Assembly (NCBI RefSeq): GCF_015687155.1
Contig: NZ_JADPQF010000001.1
Location: 1,178,001 to 1,242,000, forward strand
Direction of reading: 5' to 3'
DNA length: 64,000 nt
From: Aliikangiella sp. G2MR2-5
Lineage (GTDB): Bacteria > Pseudomonadota > Gammaproteobacteria > Enterobacterales > Kangiellaceae
Shown piece by piece: positions 19,774 to 29,772 of the stretch. Below the pieces are notes generated by a model. The model was not told the DNA's origin. It searched no databases and saw only the letters and a program-made list of their open reading frames with translations. The position numbers and the translations under genes are program-made. How positions within the stretch are numbered: the stretch's first letter is position 1; each line of letters opens with the position of its first letter.

Positions 19774-21165
19774 ATGAGTCGTATTTTTGGTCACTATGTA
19801 CCGCGCAGCTTAACAACTTTAGCATTCATCGAGTTTATTGTTGTCGTACTTGCATTTTATGCCGGTGTAGCACTTAGATTTTCCAATGATGAAATCACAC
19901 CTGAGTTTCAGGATCTTCTTCATACCAAAGCGATAGTGTTCGCTGCAGCTGTCTTTCTATCTATGGTAGCGGTTGGGCTATATTCGAGAAGTATGCGCGA
20001 AGGCTTTATTCAGGTAGTTATAAAACTACTCATTTGTGTGTTTCTTGCCTTTTTCGCGTTAGTTACGCTTTATTACATCGCGCCCAGTTGGTTTGTTGGA
20101 CGTGGCGTTTTTATGCTGTCACTGTCAATCACGTTTGTCGCACTAATCACTGTGCGCTCTATTTATGATTCATTAATAGATGCAAGGTTAATGAATTCCA
20201 GAATCCTGGTAATTGGTACAGGCGCTATGGCAAATCAGTTATCGTTTCTTCGCAGGAGAAGTGACTGGAGGGGAATGACGCTAGTTGGCTACTTGCATAT
20301 CAAAGGAGACAAGGATGAAGTTGACGAAGCGAAAATTATTCGCTCCGAGCTCCCCTTAACAAAAATTGTAGCAGACTATGGAATTGATGAATTGATTGTT
20401 GCAGTTGATGAACATCGTAAGAACTACCCGGTAGATGAAATTATCAATTGCAAGATGAAAGGGATTCAGGTTACCGAGATTAGTGATTTCTTCGAAAAAC
20501 GTTCTGGTAGATTACAAATTGATACTCTTCATCCTGGACGTTTTATTTTTATCGAAGGATTCAATCAGGACTACTCACGAATAGTTGTTAAACGCATTGT
20601 CGATATTGTGATGAGTATCTTTATGCTGATCATAACCGCACCAATTTATCCAATTCTAATATTTCTGATTAAGAAAGAGTCCGGATGGAAAGAACCCGTT
20701 TTTTACAGTCAAATCCGGGTGGGCCAGGATGAGCAAAATTTTACAATCTTTAAGTTTCGTAGCATGGTTGTCGACGCAGAAAAGTCAGGCGCACAATGGG
20801 CATCTAAAAATGACGCACGGGTAACCAAAGTCGGCGCAATCATGCGTAAAACCAGATTAGATGAATTGCCTCAGCTGTGGAATGTACTAAAAGGGGACAT
20901 GAGCTTTGTCGGTCCAAGGCCAGAGCGTCCGGAGTTTGTCGAAAAACTTGCAGAAAATATTCCCTACTATCGAATGAGACACAGAGTTAAACCCGGAATC
21001 ACGGGCTGGGCACAAGTCTGCTATCCTTATGGGGATGATGAGAAAGATGCCAAAGAAAAATTACAATACGATCTATACTACATTAAAAACTATAGTGTAT
21101 TTTTGGATTTGACCATTCTTGCTCAAACCGCTCAGGTTATAATGTGGCAGAAAGGCGCAAGGTAG
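19774..21165 (+). CDS. Undecaprenyl-phosphate sugar transferase, XrtA/PEP-CTERM-associated (EpsB2 type)
   Basis: A 463-residue polyprenol-phosphate hexose-1-phosphate transferase, the enzyme type that loads the first sugar onto the lipid carrier for exopolysaccharide assembly. N-terminal membrane helices (about residues 14-135) precede a Rossmann-like domain (RILVIGTGAMANQL). A further helix (about 275-300) leads into the catalytic bacterial sugar-transferase domain with KFRSMVVDAE, KTRLDELPQLWNVLKGDMSFVGPRPERPEF and KPGITGWAQV. The overall form and start (MSRIFGHYVPRS) fit the TIGR03013 group, associated with exosortase XrtA loci. ATG 19774 was chosen over GTG 19738 because GGAAG precedes it and the start matches relatives. 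Confidence 0.88.
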   Translation: MSRIFGHYVPRSLTTLAFIEFIVVVLAFYAGVALRFSNDEITPEFQDLLHTKAIVFAAAVFLSMVAVGLYSRSMREGFIQVVIKLLICVFLAFFALVTLYYIAPSWFVGRGVFMLSLSITFVALITVRSIYDSLIDARLMNSRILVIGTGAMANQLSFLRRRSDWRGMTLVGYLHIKGDKDEVDEAKIIRSELPLTKIVADYGIDELIVAVDEHRKNYPVDEIINCKMKGIQVTEISDFFEKRSGRLQIDTLHPGRFIFIEGFNQDYSRIVVKRIVDIVMSIFMLIITAPIYPILIFLIKKESGWKEPVFYSQIRVGQDEQNFTIFKFRSMVVDAEKSGAQWASKNDARVTKVGAIMRKTRLDELPQLWNVLKGDMSFVGPRPERPEFVEKLAENIPYYRMRHRVKPGITGWAQVCYPYGDDEKDAKEKLQYDLYYIKNYSVFLDLTILAQTAQVIMWQKGAR

Positions 21166-21261
21166 AAATTTTGGTTTAAGAGGCTTGAAGATTCAAGGCT
21201 TTGAAAGTGTTCTCAGGTAAGAGACATACAAATAATACGGAAATAACACACAAGGATAAAT

Positions 21262-22275
21262 ATGTACGAGTCATACTATAAGTTAACAGGCAAACCTTTC
21301 CAATTAGCGCCAGATCCCTTCTTTTTCTTCGGTAGTAGTACTCATAAGCGAGCATTAGCCTATTTAAAATATGGGTTGTCGCAGGGAGAAGGGTTCATTG
21401 TAGTTACCGGTGACGTTGGAACAGGAAAAAGTACGCTTGTAAGAACATTGTTCGGCTCGCTTGAAGGAAAGGACGATGTTGTTGCTGCGGAACTTATCAA
21501 TACTCAGCTCGACTCTACTGATATATTACGAATGGTCGCGGCAACCTTTGGATTGGCGCACAAAGAAGTAGAAAAAGCCTCTCTGCTGAAAAATCTGGAA
21601 AACTTTTTTATCGCACGCTGCCGAGAAGGCAAGCGGTGCATGCTGGTTATTGATGAGGCCCAAAATCTTCCTTTTGAAACACTAGAAGAGTTACGAATGC
21701 TGTCCAATTTATATTACGATGGCAAAACGTTACTTCAAATTTTCCTGTTAGGGCAATCGGAGTTTAGAGAGCACCTAAGGGACCCAGGTCTTGAACAAGT
21801 ACGCCAAAGAGTAACAGCCTCCTATCATCTCGCTCACCTGGATGTCGAGGAAACTCAGGCCTATATCGAGCATCGACTTAAAAAAGTTGGCTGGACTGAT
21901 ATGCCAACTTTTACCGCTGAGTCGTTTCAGTTGATATACGAATTTACCGAAGGTGTTCCTAGAAAAATAAATACCACCTGTGATCGATTATTACTCTACG
22001 GATTCCTCGAAGAAAAAACCAGAATCGATGGTGAAGTAGTAAAAATTGTTACAACTGAAATTACTGAAGAAAACGATGCAGGTAAGGATGCCGCTTCTAA
22101 ATCCAAAACGCCACTTAGACGAGCGAGTGATACTGCTTTACCGGCCGATGCATCTTCTTTGGAAGTACGAGTGCATCACCTGGAAAAAGAGCTCGAAGAT
22201 ATGCGTACTCAATTTAGAAAAGAACGAGAATTTATGCGTAAAGTGGTTCAGATATCACTTAATTTCGACGATTAA
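21262..22275 (+). CDS. XrtA/PEP-CTERM-associated AAA ATPase (ExeA-like)
   Basis: A 337-residue AAA+ ATPase of the ExeA/GspA-like type. The N-terminus YYKLTGKPFQLAPDPFFFFGS and Walker A GDVGTGKST (about residues 52-60) with Walker B MLVIDEAQNL match the TIGR03015 group found with XrtA exosortase and polysaccharide genes. A Lys/Arg-rich linker and a C-terminal coiled-coil segment (about 295-330) follow. Its probable role is in assembly or length control of exopolysaccharide export; this is inference from genomic context of the family. It is 96 bases downstream of the sugar transferase and probably in one transcript with it. Confidence 0.88.
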   Translation: MYESYYKLTGKPFQLAPDPFFFFGSSTHKRALAYLKYGLSQGEGFIVVTGDVGTGKSTLVRTLFGSLEGKDDVVAAELINTQLDSTDILRMVAATFGLAHKEVEKASLLKNLENFFIARCREGKRCMLVIDEAQNLPFETLEELRMLSNLYYDGKTLLQIFLLGQSEFREHLRDPGLEQVRQRVTASYHLAHLDVEETQAYIEHRLKKVGWTDMPTFTAESFQLIYEFTEGVPRKINTTCDRLLLYGFLEEKTRIDGEVVKIVTTEITEENDAGKDAASKSKTPLRRASDTALPADASSLEVRVHHLEKELEDMRTQFRKEREFMRKVVQISLNFDD

Positions 22276-22290
22276 CATTAATTGGCGGCA

Positions 22291-22320
22291 AAAAAAAGGC
22301 TCCTATTGGAGCCTTTTTTA
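22291..22320. terminator. Bidirectional terminator
   Basis: AAAAAAAGGCTCC-TATT-GGAGCCTTTTTT lies between the convergent ATPase gene and gltA and is flanked by A and T tracts. Confidence 0.85.
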
Positions 22321-22335
22321 TTTTTGAATTGCTAT

Positions 22336-23625
22336 TTAGCGCTTTTCGATAGGCTGAACATCACGCTGGGAGCTACCCGTATACAACTGTCGCGGACGAC
22401 CGATTTTTTGCGTTGGCTCTGCGATCATTTCACTCCATTGAGACACCCATCCAACTGTTCGAGCTAGTGCAAAAATTACAGTAAACATATTGGTTGGTAT
22501 GCCTATTGCCTGCAAAATAATACCTGAATAGAAATCAACATTTGGATAAAGTTTTTTCTCAACAAAATATTGGTCTTCAAGAGCGATTCTTTCAAGCTCC
22601 ATTGCTACTTTTAAGATAGGATCGTCCTTTTTACCAGTAGCCTCTAAAACTTCATGAGCACTTTCGCGCATGACCTTAGCTCTTGGATCGAAGTTCTTAT
22701 AAACACGATGACCAAATCCCATTAATCGGAAAGGATCACTTTTATCTTTTGCTCGCGCTATGAACTCCGGAATACGACTTACATCACCAATTTCCTTAAG
22801 CATTGTGAGACAAGCCTCATTTGCGCCACCGTGAGCAGGCCCCCAAAGTGATGCGATACCCGCTGCAATACAGGCGAATGGGTTAGCGCCAGAAGAGCCT
22901 GCAAGTCTAACCGTCGAAGTAGAACAATTCTGTTCATGATCGGCGTGCAGTGTAAAAATTCTGTCCATTGCTTTAACAAGTACGGGATTTGGACGCTCGT
23001 CATGCGATGGCATGCTAAACATCTGGTTTAAGAAATTTTCTGCATAGGACATTTCGTTACGCGGATAAACAAAAGGGTGTCCCATTGAATAGCGGTAACA
23101 CATTGCAGCTATAGTCGGTACCTTAGCTATCAAGCGGAAGGCACTTTTAACCCGGTGTTCCGGATTATTGATGTCTAGAGAATCGTGATAAAAAGCCGAC
23201 AAGGCACCAACAACTCCAACCATGATAGCCATAGGGTGTGCATCTCGACGGAATCCGCGGAAGAACATAGCCAATTGCTCATGCACCATGGTGTGATTGT
23301 TTATTCTATCAACGAACTCTTCTTTTTCAGATTCGTTTGGAAGCTCACCGTTAAGCAATAAATACGCAACTTCCATGAAGTCACACTTTTCGGCTAACTG
23401 GTCAATAGGATAGCCTCGATATAGAAGTATTCCTTTCCCACCATCGATATAGGTGATTCGCGACTCACAGGAAGCCGTTGACATGAAACCTGGGTCGTAA
23501 GTGAAAACTCCGCTTTTTACTAGACCGGAGACGTCGATAACGTCATTACCTTCACTGGGAGAATACATTGGCAGGGTTAATTCTTCTCCCCCTGGAAGGG
23601 TGAGTTTGGCGGACTTATCCGTCAT
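22336..23625 (-). CDS. gltA: Citrate synthase (type II)
   Basis: A 429-residue hexameric-type citrate synthase joining oxaloacetate and acetyl-CoA, the entry step of the TCA cycle. Catalytic elements are visible: [20 protein letters not shown] with the first active-site His, [15 protein letters not shown] with the second His, and VDFYSG with the catalytic Asp. Length agrees with the E. coli enzyme (427). The start was set at ATG 23625, with AGGAG upstream; the TTG at 23649 lies before that site. It is divergent from sdhCDAB. A strong sigma-70 promoter precedes it at 23728-23755. Confidence 0.97.
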   Translation of the reverse strand: MTDKSAKLTLPGGEELTLPMYSPSEGNDVIDVSGLVKSGVFTYDPGFMSTASCESRITYIDGGKGILLYRGYPIDQLAEKCDFMEVAYLLLNGELPNESEKEEFVDRINNHTMVHEQLAMFFRGFRRDAHPMAIMVGVVGALSAFYHDSLDINNPEHRVKSAFRLIAKVPTIAAMCYRYSMGHPFVYPRNEMSYAENFLNQMFSMPSHDERPNPVLVKAMDRIFTLHADHEQNCSTSTVRLAGSSGANPFACIAAGIASLWGPAHGGANEACLTMLKEIGDVSRIPEFIARAKDKSDPFRLMGFGHRVYKNFDPRAKVMRESAHEVLEATGKKDDPILKVAMELERIALEDQYFVEKKLYPNVDFYSGIILQAIGIPTNMFTVIFALARTVGWVSQWSEMIAEPTQKIGRPRQLYTGSSQRDVQPIEKR

Positions 23626-23727
23626 AATTGTTAGCTCCTGTTTATTCAATTTGCCTGTACTTTGCGGCGACTTAATGACAAATAGTCGCTATTTCACGTT
23701 CAATTTTTATTTTTCTACGAGCGCGCT

Positions 23728-23755
23728 ACTATAATGCGAGAAAGATTTTTGTCAA
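23728..23755 (-). promoter_or_regulatory. gltA sigma-70 promoter
   Basis: On the minus strand, TTGACA (23755-23750), a 16-base spacer and TATAGT (23733-23728). The predicted start is near 23721, about 95 bases before the gltA ATG. Confidence 0.78.
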
Positions 23756-23804
23756 TGAAATTTGGCCTAGCCTTTAGTCTATATGTGTATAACGATAGTT
23801 TATT

Positions 23805-23818
23805 TTGATATAAATCAG
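23805..23818. promoter_or_regulatory. FNR/Anr-like box between gltA and sdhC
   Basis: TTGATATAAATCAG differs in one base from the TTGAT-N4-ATCAA consensus. Its centre is about 60 bases upstream of the predicted sdhC start and 90 upstream of the gltA start. Aerobic/anaerobic control of these genes is known in other gammaproteobacteria; binding here is inference. Confidence 0.45.
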
Positions 23819-23835
23819 TAAAAGTCAGCGATTCG

Positions 23836-23864
23836 TTGTAATCAGTGGCTCAGGCTTATATAAT
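23836..23864 (+). promoter_or_regulatory. sdhCDAB sigma-70 promoter
   Basis: TTGTAA (23836-23841), a 17-base spacer and TATAAT (23859-23864). The predicted start is near 23871, giving a leader of about 110 bases before sdhC. Confidence 0.75.
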
Positions 23865-23980
23865 TCGCATCCGACGGGCTTCGGCTCGTAACAACAAAAG
23901 TTTAGCAGACTCAATTAATTCTGCTTAAAATAACAATCACTCAGACTCTTTATTTTCACAAATCGAGAAGAATAGATATC

Positions 23981-24352
23981 GTGAACAAAAATAGACCGGT
24001 TAACCTCAACCTTGGGGCGTTCAAATGGCCGATAACGGCTATATCGTCTGGGCTGCACCGTATTACGGGCATCCTGTTATTTCTATCAATCCCTTTCTGG
24101 CTTTGGGCTTTACAAGAAAGCTTTACCGCTGACGGATTTGTCTATGTAAAAGGCTTATTAAGCGGAATTATTGCCAAAGCTATCGCGTGGCTGCTGCTTT
24201 CAATGCTGGCTTACCACATCGTAGCGGGTGTACGCCATTTATTAATGGATGCAGGAATTGGTGAAACATTAGAAGGTGGTCGCCGCGGTTCTTATACCGT
24301 ATTAGTACTTGGCGTACTTTCTGCAGCATTGATAGGAGTTTGGCTATGGTAA
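23981..24352 (+). CDS. sdhC: Succinate dehydrogenase cytochrome b556 subunit
   Basis: A 123-residue membrane anchor of complex II with three transmembrane helices (about residues 24-44, 62-84, 103-122). The motif SSGLHRITGILLF and the haem-ligand region LAYHIVAGVRHLLMD are characteristic; the His in the latter ligates haem b. The start is a GTG with GAGAAG upstream. It is the first gene of sdhCDAB and overlaps sdhD by 7 bases. Confidence 0.95.
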   Translation: MNKNRPVNLNLGAFKWPITAISSGLHRITGILLFLSIPFWLWALQESFTADGFVYVKGLLSGIIAKAIAWLLLSMLAYHIVAGVRHLLMDAGIGETLEGGRRGSYTVLVLGVLSAALIGVWLW

Positions 24353-24693
24353 CTTCAGCAACAAGTTTGGGCAGAAGTGGGCTGCACGACTGGATAATCC
24401 AAAGAATTACCGCGGTTGTTTTGGCTGCCTATGTCATTTATTTCCTTGGCTTCATATTCTCAGCAGAAGTTATTGAGTTTTCTGTCTGGAAGCATTTGTT
24501 TTCGCAAGTTTGGTTTAAGGTATTCTCGTTACTGGCTCTAGCGTCAATTGTATTTCACGCCTGGATTGGAATGTGGATCGTTTCGACAGATTACATTAAG
24601 CCGACAGGAATCCGCTTGGTATTTCAAGCCTTCGTTATTCTATTTTGTTTTGCGTGCCTGATTTGGGGCGCTCAGATTCTTTGGGGTGTATAA
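24346..24693 (+). CDS. sdhD: Succinate dehydrogenase hydrophobic anchor subunit
   Basis: A 115-residue three-helix membrane subunit that with SdhC binds haem b and ubiquinone. HDWIIQRITAVVLAAYVIYF and the FHAWIGMWIVSTDYIKP segment are family hallmarks, the latter with the quinone-site Asp-Tyr pair. The start is ATG 24346, with AGGAG seven bases upstream, overlapping the sdhC end; the TTG at 24340 is less likely. Confidence 0.94.
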   Translation: MVTSATSLGRSGLHDWIIQRITAVVLAAYVIYFLGFIFSAEVIEFSVWKHLFSQVWFKVFSLLALASIVFHAWIGMWIVSTDYIKPTGIRLVFQAFVILFCFACLIWGAQILWGV

Positions 24694-26457
24694 ATGGGTG
24701 TTCCAGTTTACACTTTTGATGCGGTAATCGTTGGCGGCGGCGGAGCAGGAATGCGTGCCTCGCTTCAGTTAGCCAAATCCGGTCAAAAAGTAGCATTAAT
24801 TTCAAAAGTATTTCCAACTCGATCTCATACCGTATCTGCACAGGGTGGTATTACGGTAGCGCTTGGCAACTCTCATGATGACGACTGGCGCTGGCATATG
24901 TTTGATACTGTAAAAGGTTCAGACTATATCGGCGATCAAGATGCTATCGAGTACATGTGTCAAAACGGTCCTGATGCCATATTAGAGCTAGATCATATGG
25001 GCCTTCCTTTCTCGCGCCTGGATAATGGCAAAATTTACCAAAGACCATTCGGCGGTCAGTCTAAAGAGTTTGGTGGTGAGCAAGCTGCTCGTACCGCCGC
25101 TGCAGCAGACCGTACCGGACACGCGCTTTTACATACGCTTTATCAGCAGAATTTGGCAGCAAAAACCCAGTTCTTCAATGAATGGTATGCGATTGATCTG
25201 CTAATGAACGACGAAGGCCAGTGTTGCGGTGTTTTCGCCATGTCTATCGAATCGGGCGAAGTTGCGCTATTCAAGTCACGCGCTACAGTATTTGCAACAG
25301 GTGGTGCAGGGCGTATTTTCCAATCGACTACTAATGCATTAATCAATACTGGTGACGGTGTTGGTATGGCTCTTCGAGCTGGTATTCCTGTTCAAGACAT
25401 TGAAATGTGGCAATTCCACCCAACCGGTATCGCCGGCGCCGGTGTACTTGTTACTGAAGGTTGTCGTGGTGAAGGTGGTTACCTGATCAATAAAGACGGT
25501 GAGCGCTTCATGGAGCGTTACGCGCCAAATGCTAAAGATTTGGCAAGTCGTGACGTGGTTGCACGCTCCATGACCAAAGAAATTCTTGAAGGTCGCGGCT
25601 GCGGTGCAAATGGTGATCACGTATTCCTTAAGCTCGATCATCTGGGAGCTGACACTCTGGAGTCAAAATTGCCAGGTATATGCGAATTGTCTCGAACTTT
25701 CGCTCACGCAGATCCAGTAAAAGAGCCGATTCCGGTAGTACCAACTTGTCACTATATGATGGGTGGTATTCCAACTAATAAATATGGTCAGGTAATCGGT
25801 AAGAAATCTGGTCAGGAAGAATATGTTGTCGACGGTTTATACGCTGTCGGCGAAATTGCCTGTGTATCGGTTCACGGAGCAAATCGTCTGGGTGGAAACT
25901 CTTTACTTGATCTGGTTGTATTCGGTCGCGCTGCAGGTATGCATCTTGAGACAGCACTGGCTGAGGGTATGCCGCAAAGTGACTTTACCGACGAAAATGT
26001 TGACGCGACTATGGCGCGCTACAACCGTTGGGAATCTTCTGAAGGTGGTGAGGACCCAGTTGCAATCCGTAAGGAAATGCAACAAATCATGCAAAATCAC
26101 TTTGGCGTATTCCGTACTGGAGAGCTTATGGCTAAAGGTATGGTTGAGCTGGAAAAAGTCGCAGATAGACTAAAATCAGCCGGCTTGTCAGACAAATCCA
26201 AAGCCTTCAATACCATGCGTATCGAATGCCTTGAATTGGATAACTTGATGGCGACAGCCAGAGCAACCGCAAAAGCAGCTAACTATCGTGAAGAAAGCCG
26301 TGGCGCACATAGCCGTGAAGATTACCCGGATCGTGATGACGAGAATTGGTTAACTCACACTATCTACTATCCGGAAACTCATGAAATGGACCGACGTCCT
26401 GTTAATATGAGCCCGGTGACAGTAGAAGCTTTCCCACCAAAAGCAAGAACATACTAG
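24694..26457 (+). CDS. sdhA: Succinate dehydrogenase flavoprotein subunit
   Basis: A 587-residue FAD-binding catalytic subunit that oxidises succinate to fumarate. The Rossmann motif [12 protein letters not shown] is near residue 11, [10 protein letters not shown] contains the His that bonds FAD covalently, and the active-site [11 protein letters not shown] and [11 protein letters not shown] stretches and [18 protein letters not shown] follow. The length matches E. coli SdhA (588). It starts directly after the sdhD stop. Confidence 0.97.
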   Translation: MGVPVYTFDAVIVGGGGAGMRASLQLAKSGQKVALISKVFPTRSHTVSAQGGITVALGNSHDDDWRWHMFDTVKGSDYIGDQDAIEYMCQNGPDAILELDHMGLPFSRLDNGKIYQRPFGGQSKEFGGEQAARTAAAADRTGHALLHTLYQQNLAAKTQFFNEWYAIDLLMNDEGQCCGVFAMSIESGEVALFKSRATVFATGGAGRIFQSTTNALINTGDGVGMALRAGIPVQDIEMWQFHPTGIAGAGVLVTEGCRGEGGYLINKDGERFMERYAPNAKDLASRDVVARSMTKEILEGRGCGANGDHVFLKLDHLGADTLESKLPGICELSRTFAHADPVKEPIPVVPTCHYMMGGIPTNKYGQVIGKKSGQEEYVVDGLYAVGEIACVSVHGANRLGGNSLLDLVVFGRAAGMHLETALAEGMPQSDFTDENVDATMARYNRWESSEGGEDPVAIRKEMQQIMQNHFGVFRTGELMAKGMVELEKVADRLKSAGLSDKSKAFNTMRIECLELDNLMATARATAKAANYREESRGAHSREDYPDRDDENWLTHTIYYPETHEMDRRPVNMSPVTVEAFPPKARTY

Positions 26458-26470
26458 GGGATGTATTGAG

Positions 26471-27178
26471 ATGAAGATGAAATTTTCAATTTATCGTTAT
26501 AATCCTGATACCGATACAAAACCTCGTATGCAGGACTATGAGCTTGAAGTAGAAGAAGGCTCGGACATGATGGTGCTTGACGCACTATTGGCATTGAAAG
26601 AGCAAGATTCGACTCTGGCTTTCCGTCGTAGTTGCCGTGAAGGTGTTTGCGGGTCGGATGGTCTGAATATGAATGGCAAGAATGGACTGGCATGTATTAC
26701 TCCTTTGAGCGCGCTTAAAGGCAACACTGTTGTCATTCGTCCATTACCGGGTCTTCCTGTAATTCGTGACCTGGTTGTTGATATGGCTCAGTTCTACCGT
26801 CAATACGAGAAGGTAAGACCTTATCTTATTAACAATGACGAGCCACCGGCTCGAGAGCATCTGCAGTCTCCTGAAGACAGATCGAAACTGGACGGCCTCT
26901 ATGAATGTATTCTTTGTGCTTGTTGTAGCACATCTTGTCCTTCGTTCTGGTGGAATCCTGACAAATTTGTCGGACCATCCGGTTTGTTGCAAGCCTACCG
27001 CTTCCTGATCGATAGCCGTGACACTGAAACTCAGTCTCGTCTGGCTGATTTGGACGATGCTTATAGCGTTTTCCGTTGTCGTGGAATCATGAACTGTGTT
27101 GATGTTTGTCCAAAAGGCTTAAATCCAACTCAAGCCATTGGCCATATTCGCTCAATGCTATTGAAGCAAGGGGTATAA
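26471..27178 (+). CDS. sdhB: Succinate dehydrogenase iron-sulfur subunit
   Basis: A 235-residue subunit carrying electrons from FAD to quinone through three clusters. The [2Fe-2S] domain has SCREGVCGSDGLNMNG; the ferredoxin-like domain has CILCACCSTSCPSFWW and CRGIMNCVDVCPKGLNP for the [4Fe-4S] and [3Fe-4S] clusters. Length equals the usual 230-240. It is the last gene of sdhCDAB, 13 bases after sdhA. Confidence 0.97.
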   Translation: MKMKFSIYRYNPDTDTKPRMQDYELEVEEGSDMMVLDALLALKEQDSTLAFRRSCREGVCGSDGLNMNGKNGLACITPLSALKGNTVVIRPLPGLPVIRDLVVDMAQFYRQYEKVRPYLINNDEPPAREHLQSPEDRSKLDGLYECILCACCSTSCPSFWWNPDKFVGPSGLLQAYRFLIDSRDTETQSRLADLDDAYSVFRCRGIMNCVDVCPKGLNPTQAIGHIRSMLLKQGV

Positions 27179-27609
27179 TTAATCAAAGCAGAGCCCCGTT
27201 TTTAGCTGATTCTCTTTAGGTAATCGGCTGGAGAATAATCGATTTTAGACTAAAATTGCTTATACAGGGCTTTGCGGAAATATAAGATGGTAGCTTTGAA
27301 GGAGCTTGGGCTTAACGGACTGTCATCTTGAATAGTGGTTAATTTAGATAAAAAAAGCCTTTAGTTTTATGCTGGAGGCTTTTTTATTTTAATCTGTTTG
27401 GCTAATTAGGCTGGTTATTTGGACTGATCCAGGCAAATAACACCCTCAAATTAGAATTCGGTATATACAATCGTCTAAAGATTGATCCAGGCGGGTAGTC
27501 TTTTATCTATTAAGTCACTATAATACGCGCAAATTTTTAGGGCATTTGATTATCTTAATCCATGCCTTCGATGATCTCTTTAATTTCAACCAAAAGTGGA
27601 AAGTAAATC
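27179..27609 (+). other. sdhB-sucC spacer without sucAB
   Basis: A 431-bp non-coding stretch. It holds a terminator hairpin (27350-27386) and, further on, a TATAAT-type -10 at 27519-27524 with no good -35, which may start sucCD transcription. In E. coli this position holds sucA and sucB; no remnant of either is visible here. Confidence 0.6.
27350..27386 (+). terminator. Terminator after sdhCDAB
   Basis: AAAAAAGCCT pairs with AGGCTTTTTT around a 15-base loop and is followed by T-rich sequence, ending the sdh operon. Confidence 0.65.
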
Positions 27610-28776
27610 ATGAACTTACACGAGTATCAGGGTAAGCTTTTATTCAAAGAATATGGCTTGCCGGTATCAAATGGTATTGCTGTTGATTCTCCAAAGGCGG
27701 CTTTTGAAGCAGCTGGACAAATCGGCGGTGATAAGTGGGTAGTAAAAGCACAGGTTCACGCAGGTGGACGCGGAAAGGCTGGCGGTGTAAAGCTGGTTGA
27801 CACCAAAGAAGAAGTTAAAGAGTTTGCAAAGCAGTGGCTTGGTAAAAACCTGGTTACATACCAAACAGACGAAAAAGGACAGCCAGTTACTAAAATTCTG
27901 GTTGAAGATTGCACTGACATTGACCAGGAATTATATCTTGGTGCGGTTGTTGATCGTTCGACTCGTCGAATCGTTTTCATGGCATCTACTGAAGGTGGTG
28001 TTGAAATCGAGAAGGTAGCAGAAGAAACCCCGGAAAAAATTCACAAAGCTATCATTGATCCTTTAGTTGGTGCACAACCATATCAGGGCCGTGAGTTAGC
28101 TTTCAAAATGGGGCTGGAAGGCAAAAATGTTAAACAGTTTACTCATATTTTCATGCAATTGGCCAAATTGTTTGATGATATGGATCTGGCACTCCTGGAA
28201 GTGAATCCATTGGTTATTACTACTGGCGGAGATCTTCACTGTCTGGATGCAAAAATCAATATTGATGGCAACGCAGTTTACCGTCACCCGCGTCTTCGCG
28301 ATATGCACGATCCAAGTCAGGAAGATGAGCGCGAAGCACACGCAGCTTCTTTCGACCTTAACTATGTTGCACTAGACGGTAACATCGGTTGTATGGTTAA
28401 TGGTGCCGGTCTTGCTATGGGAACCATGGACATTGTTAACTTGCACGGTGGCTCTCCTGCAAACTTCCTTGACGTAGGCGGTGGCGCGACAAAAGAACGC
28501 GTTGTTGAAGCATTCAAAATCATTTTGACTGACGACAATGTCAAAGCCGTTCTTGTTAATATTTTTGGTGGTATTGTTCGTTGTGACCTTATCGCTGAAG
28601 GTATCATCGGTGCAGTAGAAGAAGTAGGCGTTGAAGTTCCTGTTGTTGTTCGACTTGAAGGTAATAACGCAGAACTGGGTCAAAAAGTATTAGCTGACAG
28701 TGGATTAAATATTATCGCTGCGACCAGTTTAAGAGATGCAGCAGAAAAAGTTGTTGCAGCAGCGGAGGGTAAATAA
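27610..28776 (+). CDS. sucC: Succinyl-CoA synthetase (ADP-forming) beta subunit
   Basis: A 388-residue ATP-grasp subunit. With SucD it converts succinyl-CoA to succinate while making ATP. The N-terminal [19 protein letters not shown], the [18 protein letters not shown] nucleotide loop and the C-terminal [13 protein letters not shown] segment are diagnostic. Length 388 equals the E. coli protein. Its stop codon is immediately followed by the sucD ATG. Confidence 0.97.
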   Translation: MNLHEYQGKLLFKEYGLPVSNGIAVDSPKAAFEAAGQIGGDKWVVKAQVHAGGRGKAGGVKLVDTKEEVKEFAKQWLGKNLVTYQTDEKGQPVTKILVEDCTDIDQELYLGAVVDRSTRRIVFMASTEGGVEIEKVAEETPEKIHKAIIDPLVGAQPYQGRELAFKMGLEGKNVKQFTHIFMQLAKLFDDMDLALLEVNPLVITTGGDLHCLDAKINIDGNAVYRHPRLRDMHDPSQEDEREAHAASFDLNYVALDGNIGCMVNGAGLAMGTMDIVNLHGGSPANFLDVGGGATKERVVEAFKIILTDDNVKAVLVNIFGGIVRCDLIAEGIIGAVEEVGVEVPVVVRLEGNNAELGQKVLADSGLNIIAATSLRDAAEKVVAAAEGK

Positions 28777-29649
28777 ATGAGCGTTTTAATCGACAAAAAT
28801 ACTAAAGTAATTTGTCAGGGTTTCACTGGCTCACAAGGTACCTTCCACTCAGAACAAGCGATCGAGTACGGTACGCAAATGGTTGGTGGCGTGACTCCTG
28901 GTAAAGGTGGTCAAAAACATCTGGGTCTTCCTGTATTCAACACAGTGAAAGAAGCTGTAGAAGAAACCGGTGCTGAAGCATCTGTAATCTATGTTCCAGC
29001 GCCTTTCTGTAAGGACTCTATTCTGGAAGCGGCCAATGCCGGTATTAAGCTTATCGTTTGTATCACTGAAGGTATTCCTACGCTAGATATGCTGGATGCA
29101 AAAGTTAAGTGTGACGAGTTGGGTGTTCGTTTGATCGGACCTAACTGCCCGGGCGTTATCACTCCGGGAGAATGTAAAATTGGTATTATGCCAGGCCACA
29201 TTCATAAGCCTGGTAAAGTAGGTATCGTTTCTCGCTCTGGTACTTTGACTTATGAAGCAGTTAAGCAAACGACTGACGCTGGTTTTGGTCAATCTACTTG
29301 TGTTGGTATCGGTGGCGACCCGATTCCCGGTACTAACTTTATTGACGTATTGGAAATGTTCCAAAACGATCCTAAAACCGAAGCAATTGTTATGATTGGT
29401 GAAATCGGTGGTACAGCTGAAGAAGAAGCGGCGGCTTACATTAAAGCTAATGTAACTAAGCCTGTTGTTTCTTACATCGCTGGTGTTACTGCTCCTCCAG
29501 GAAAGCGTATGGGCCATGCCGGTGCGATCATTTCAGGCGGCAAAGGTACAGCGGATGAAAAGTTTGCAGCACTGGAAGATGCCGGTGTTAAAACAGTTCG
29601 AAGCCTGGCCGATATCGGCGATGCGCTAAAAGAAATTACCGGTTGGTAA
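28777..29649 (+). CDS. sucD: Succinyl-CoA synthetase alpha subunit
   Basis: A 290-residue subunit that binds CoA and carries the phosphohistidine. [15 protein letters not shown] is the CoA-binding N-terminal Rossmann motif, [20 protein letters not shown] lies in the middle, and [14 protein letters not shown] holds the phosphorylated His (about residue 248). Translation is coupled to sucC (no gap). A strong terminator follows. Confidence 0.97.
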   Translation: MSVLIDKNTKVICQGFTGSQGTFHSEQAIEYGTQMVGGVTPGKGGQKHLGLPVFNTVKEAVEETGAEASVIYVPAPFCKDSILEAANAGIKLIVCITEGIPTLDMLDAKVKCDELGVRLIGPNCPGVITPGECKIGIMPGHIHKPGKVGIVSRSGTLTYEAVKQTTDAGFGQSTCVGIGGDPIPGTNFIDVLEMFQNDPKTEAIVMIGEIGGTAEEEAAAYIKANVTKPVVSYIAGVTAPPGKRMGHAGAIISGGKGTADEKFAALEDAGVKTVRSLADIGDALKEITGW

Positions 29650-29661
29650 TCAGCTTTTAAT

Positions 29662-29689
29662 AAAAAAACCAGCTTCGGCTGGTTTTTTT
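29662..29689 (+). terminator. Terminator after sucCD
   Basis: AAAAAACCAGC-TTCG-GCTGGTTTTTTT: a stable UUCG-capped stem with a T tract. Confidence 0.9.
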
Positions 29690-29772
29690 ATGTTTGAAAT
29701 TCTAAGGCATAAAGATTAAGTTAATATATTGCCTGGAAAATATTCAAATTCATATTCAGATTTATCACCTTT

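Noticed and set aside
27179-27609. Decayed sucA/sucB remnant
   Set aside because: The spacer is only 431 bp and shows no stretch that translates to either enzyme.
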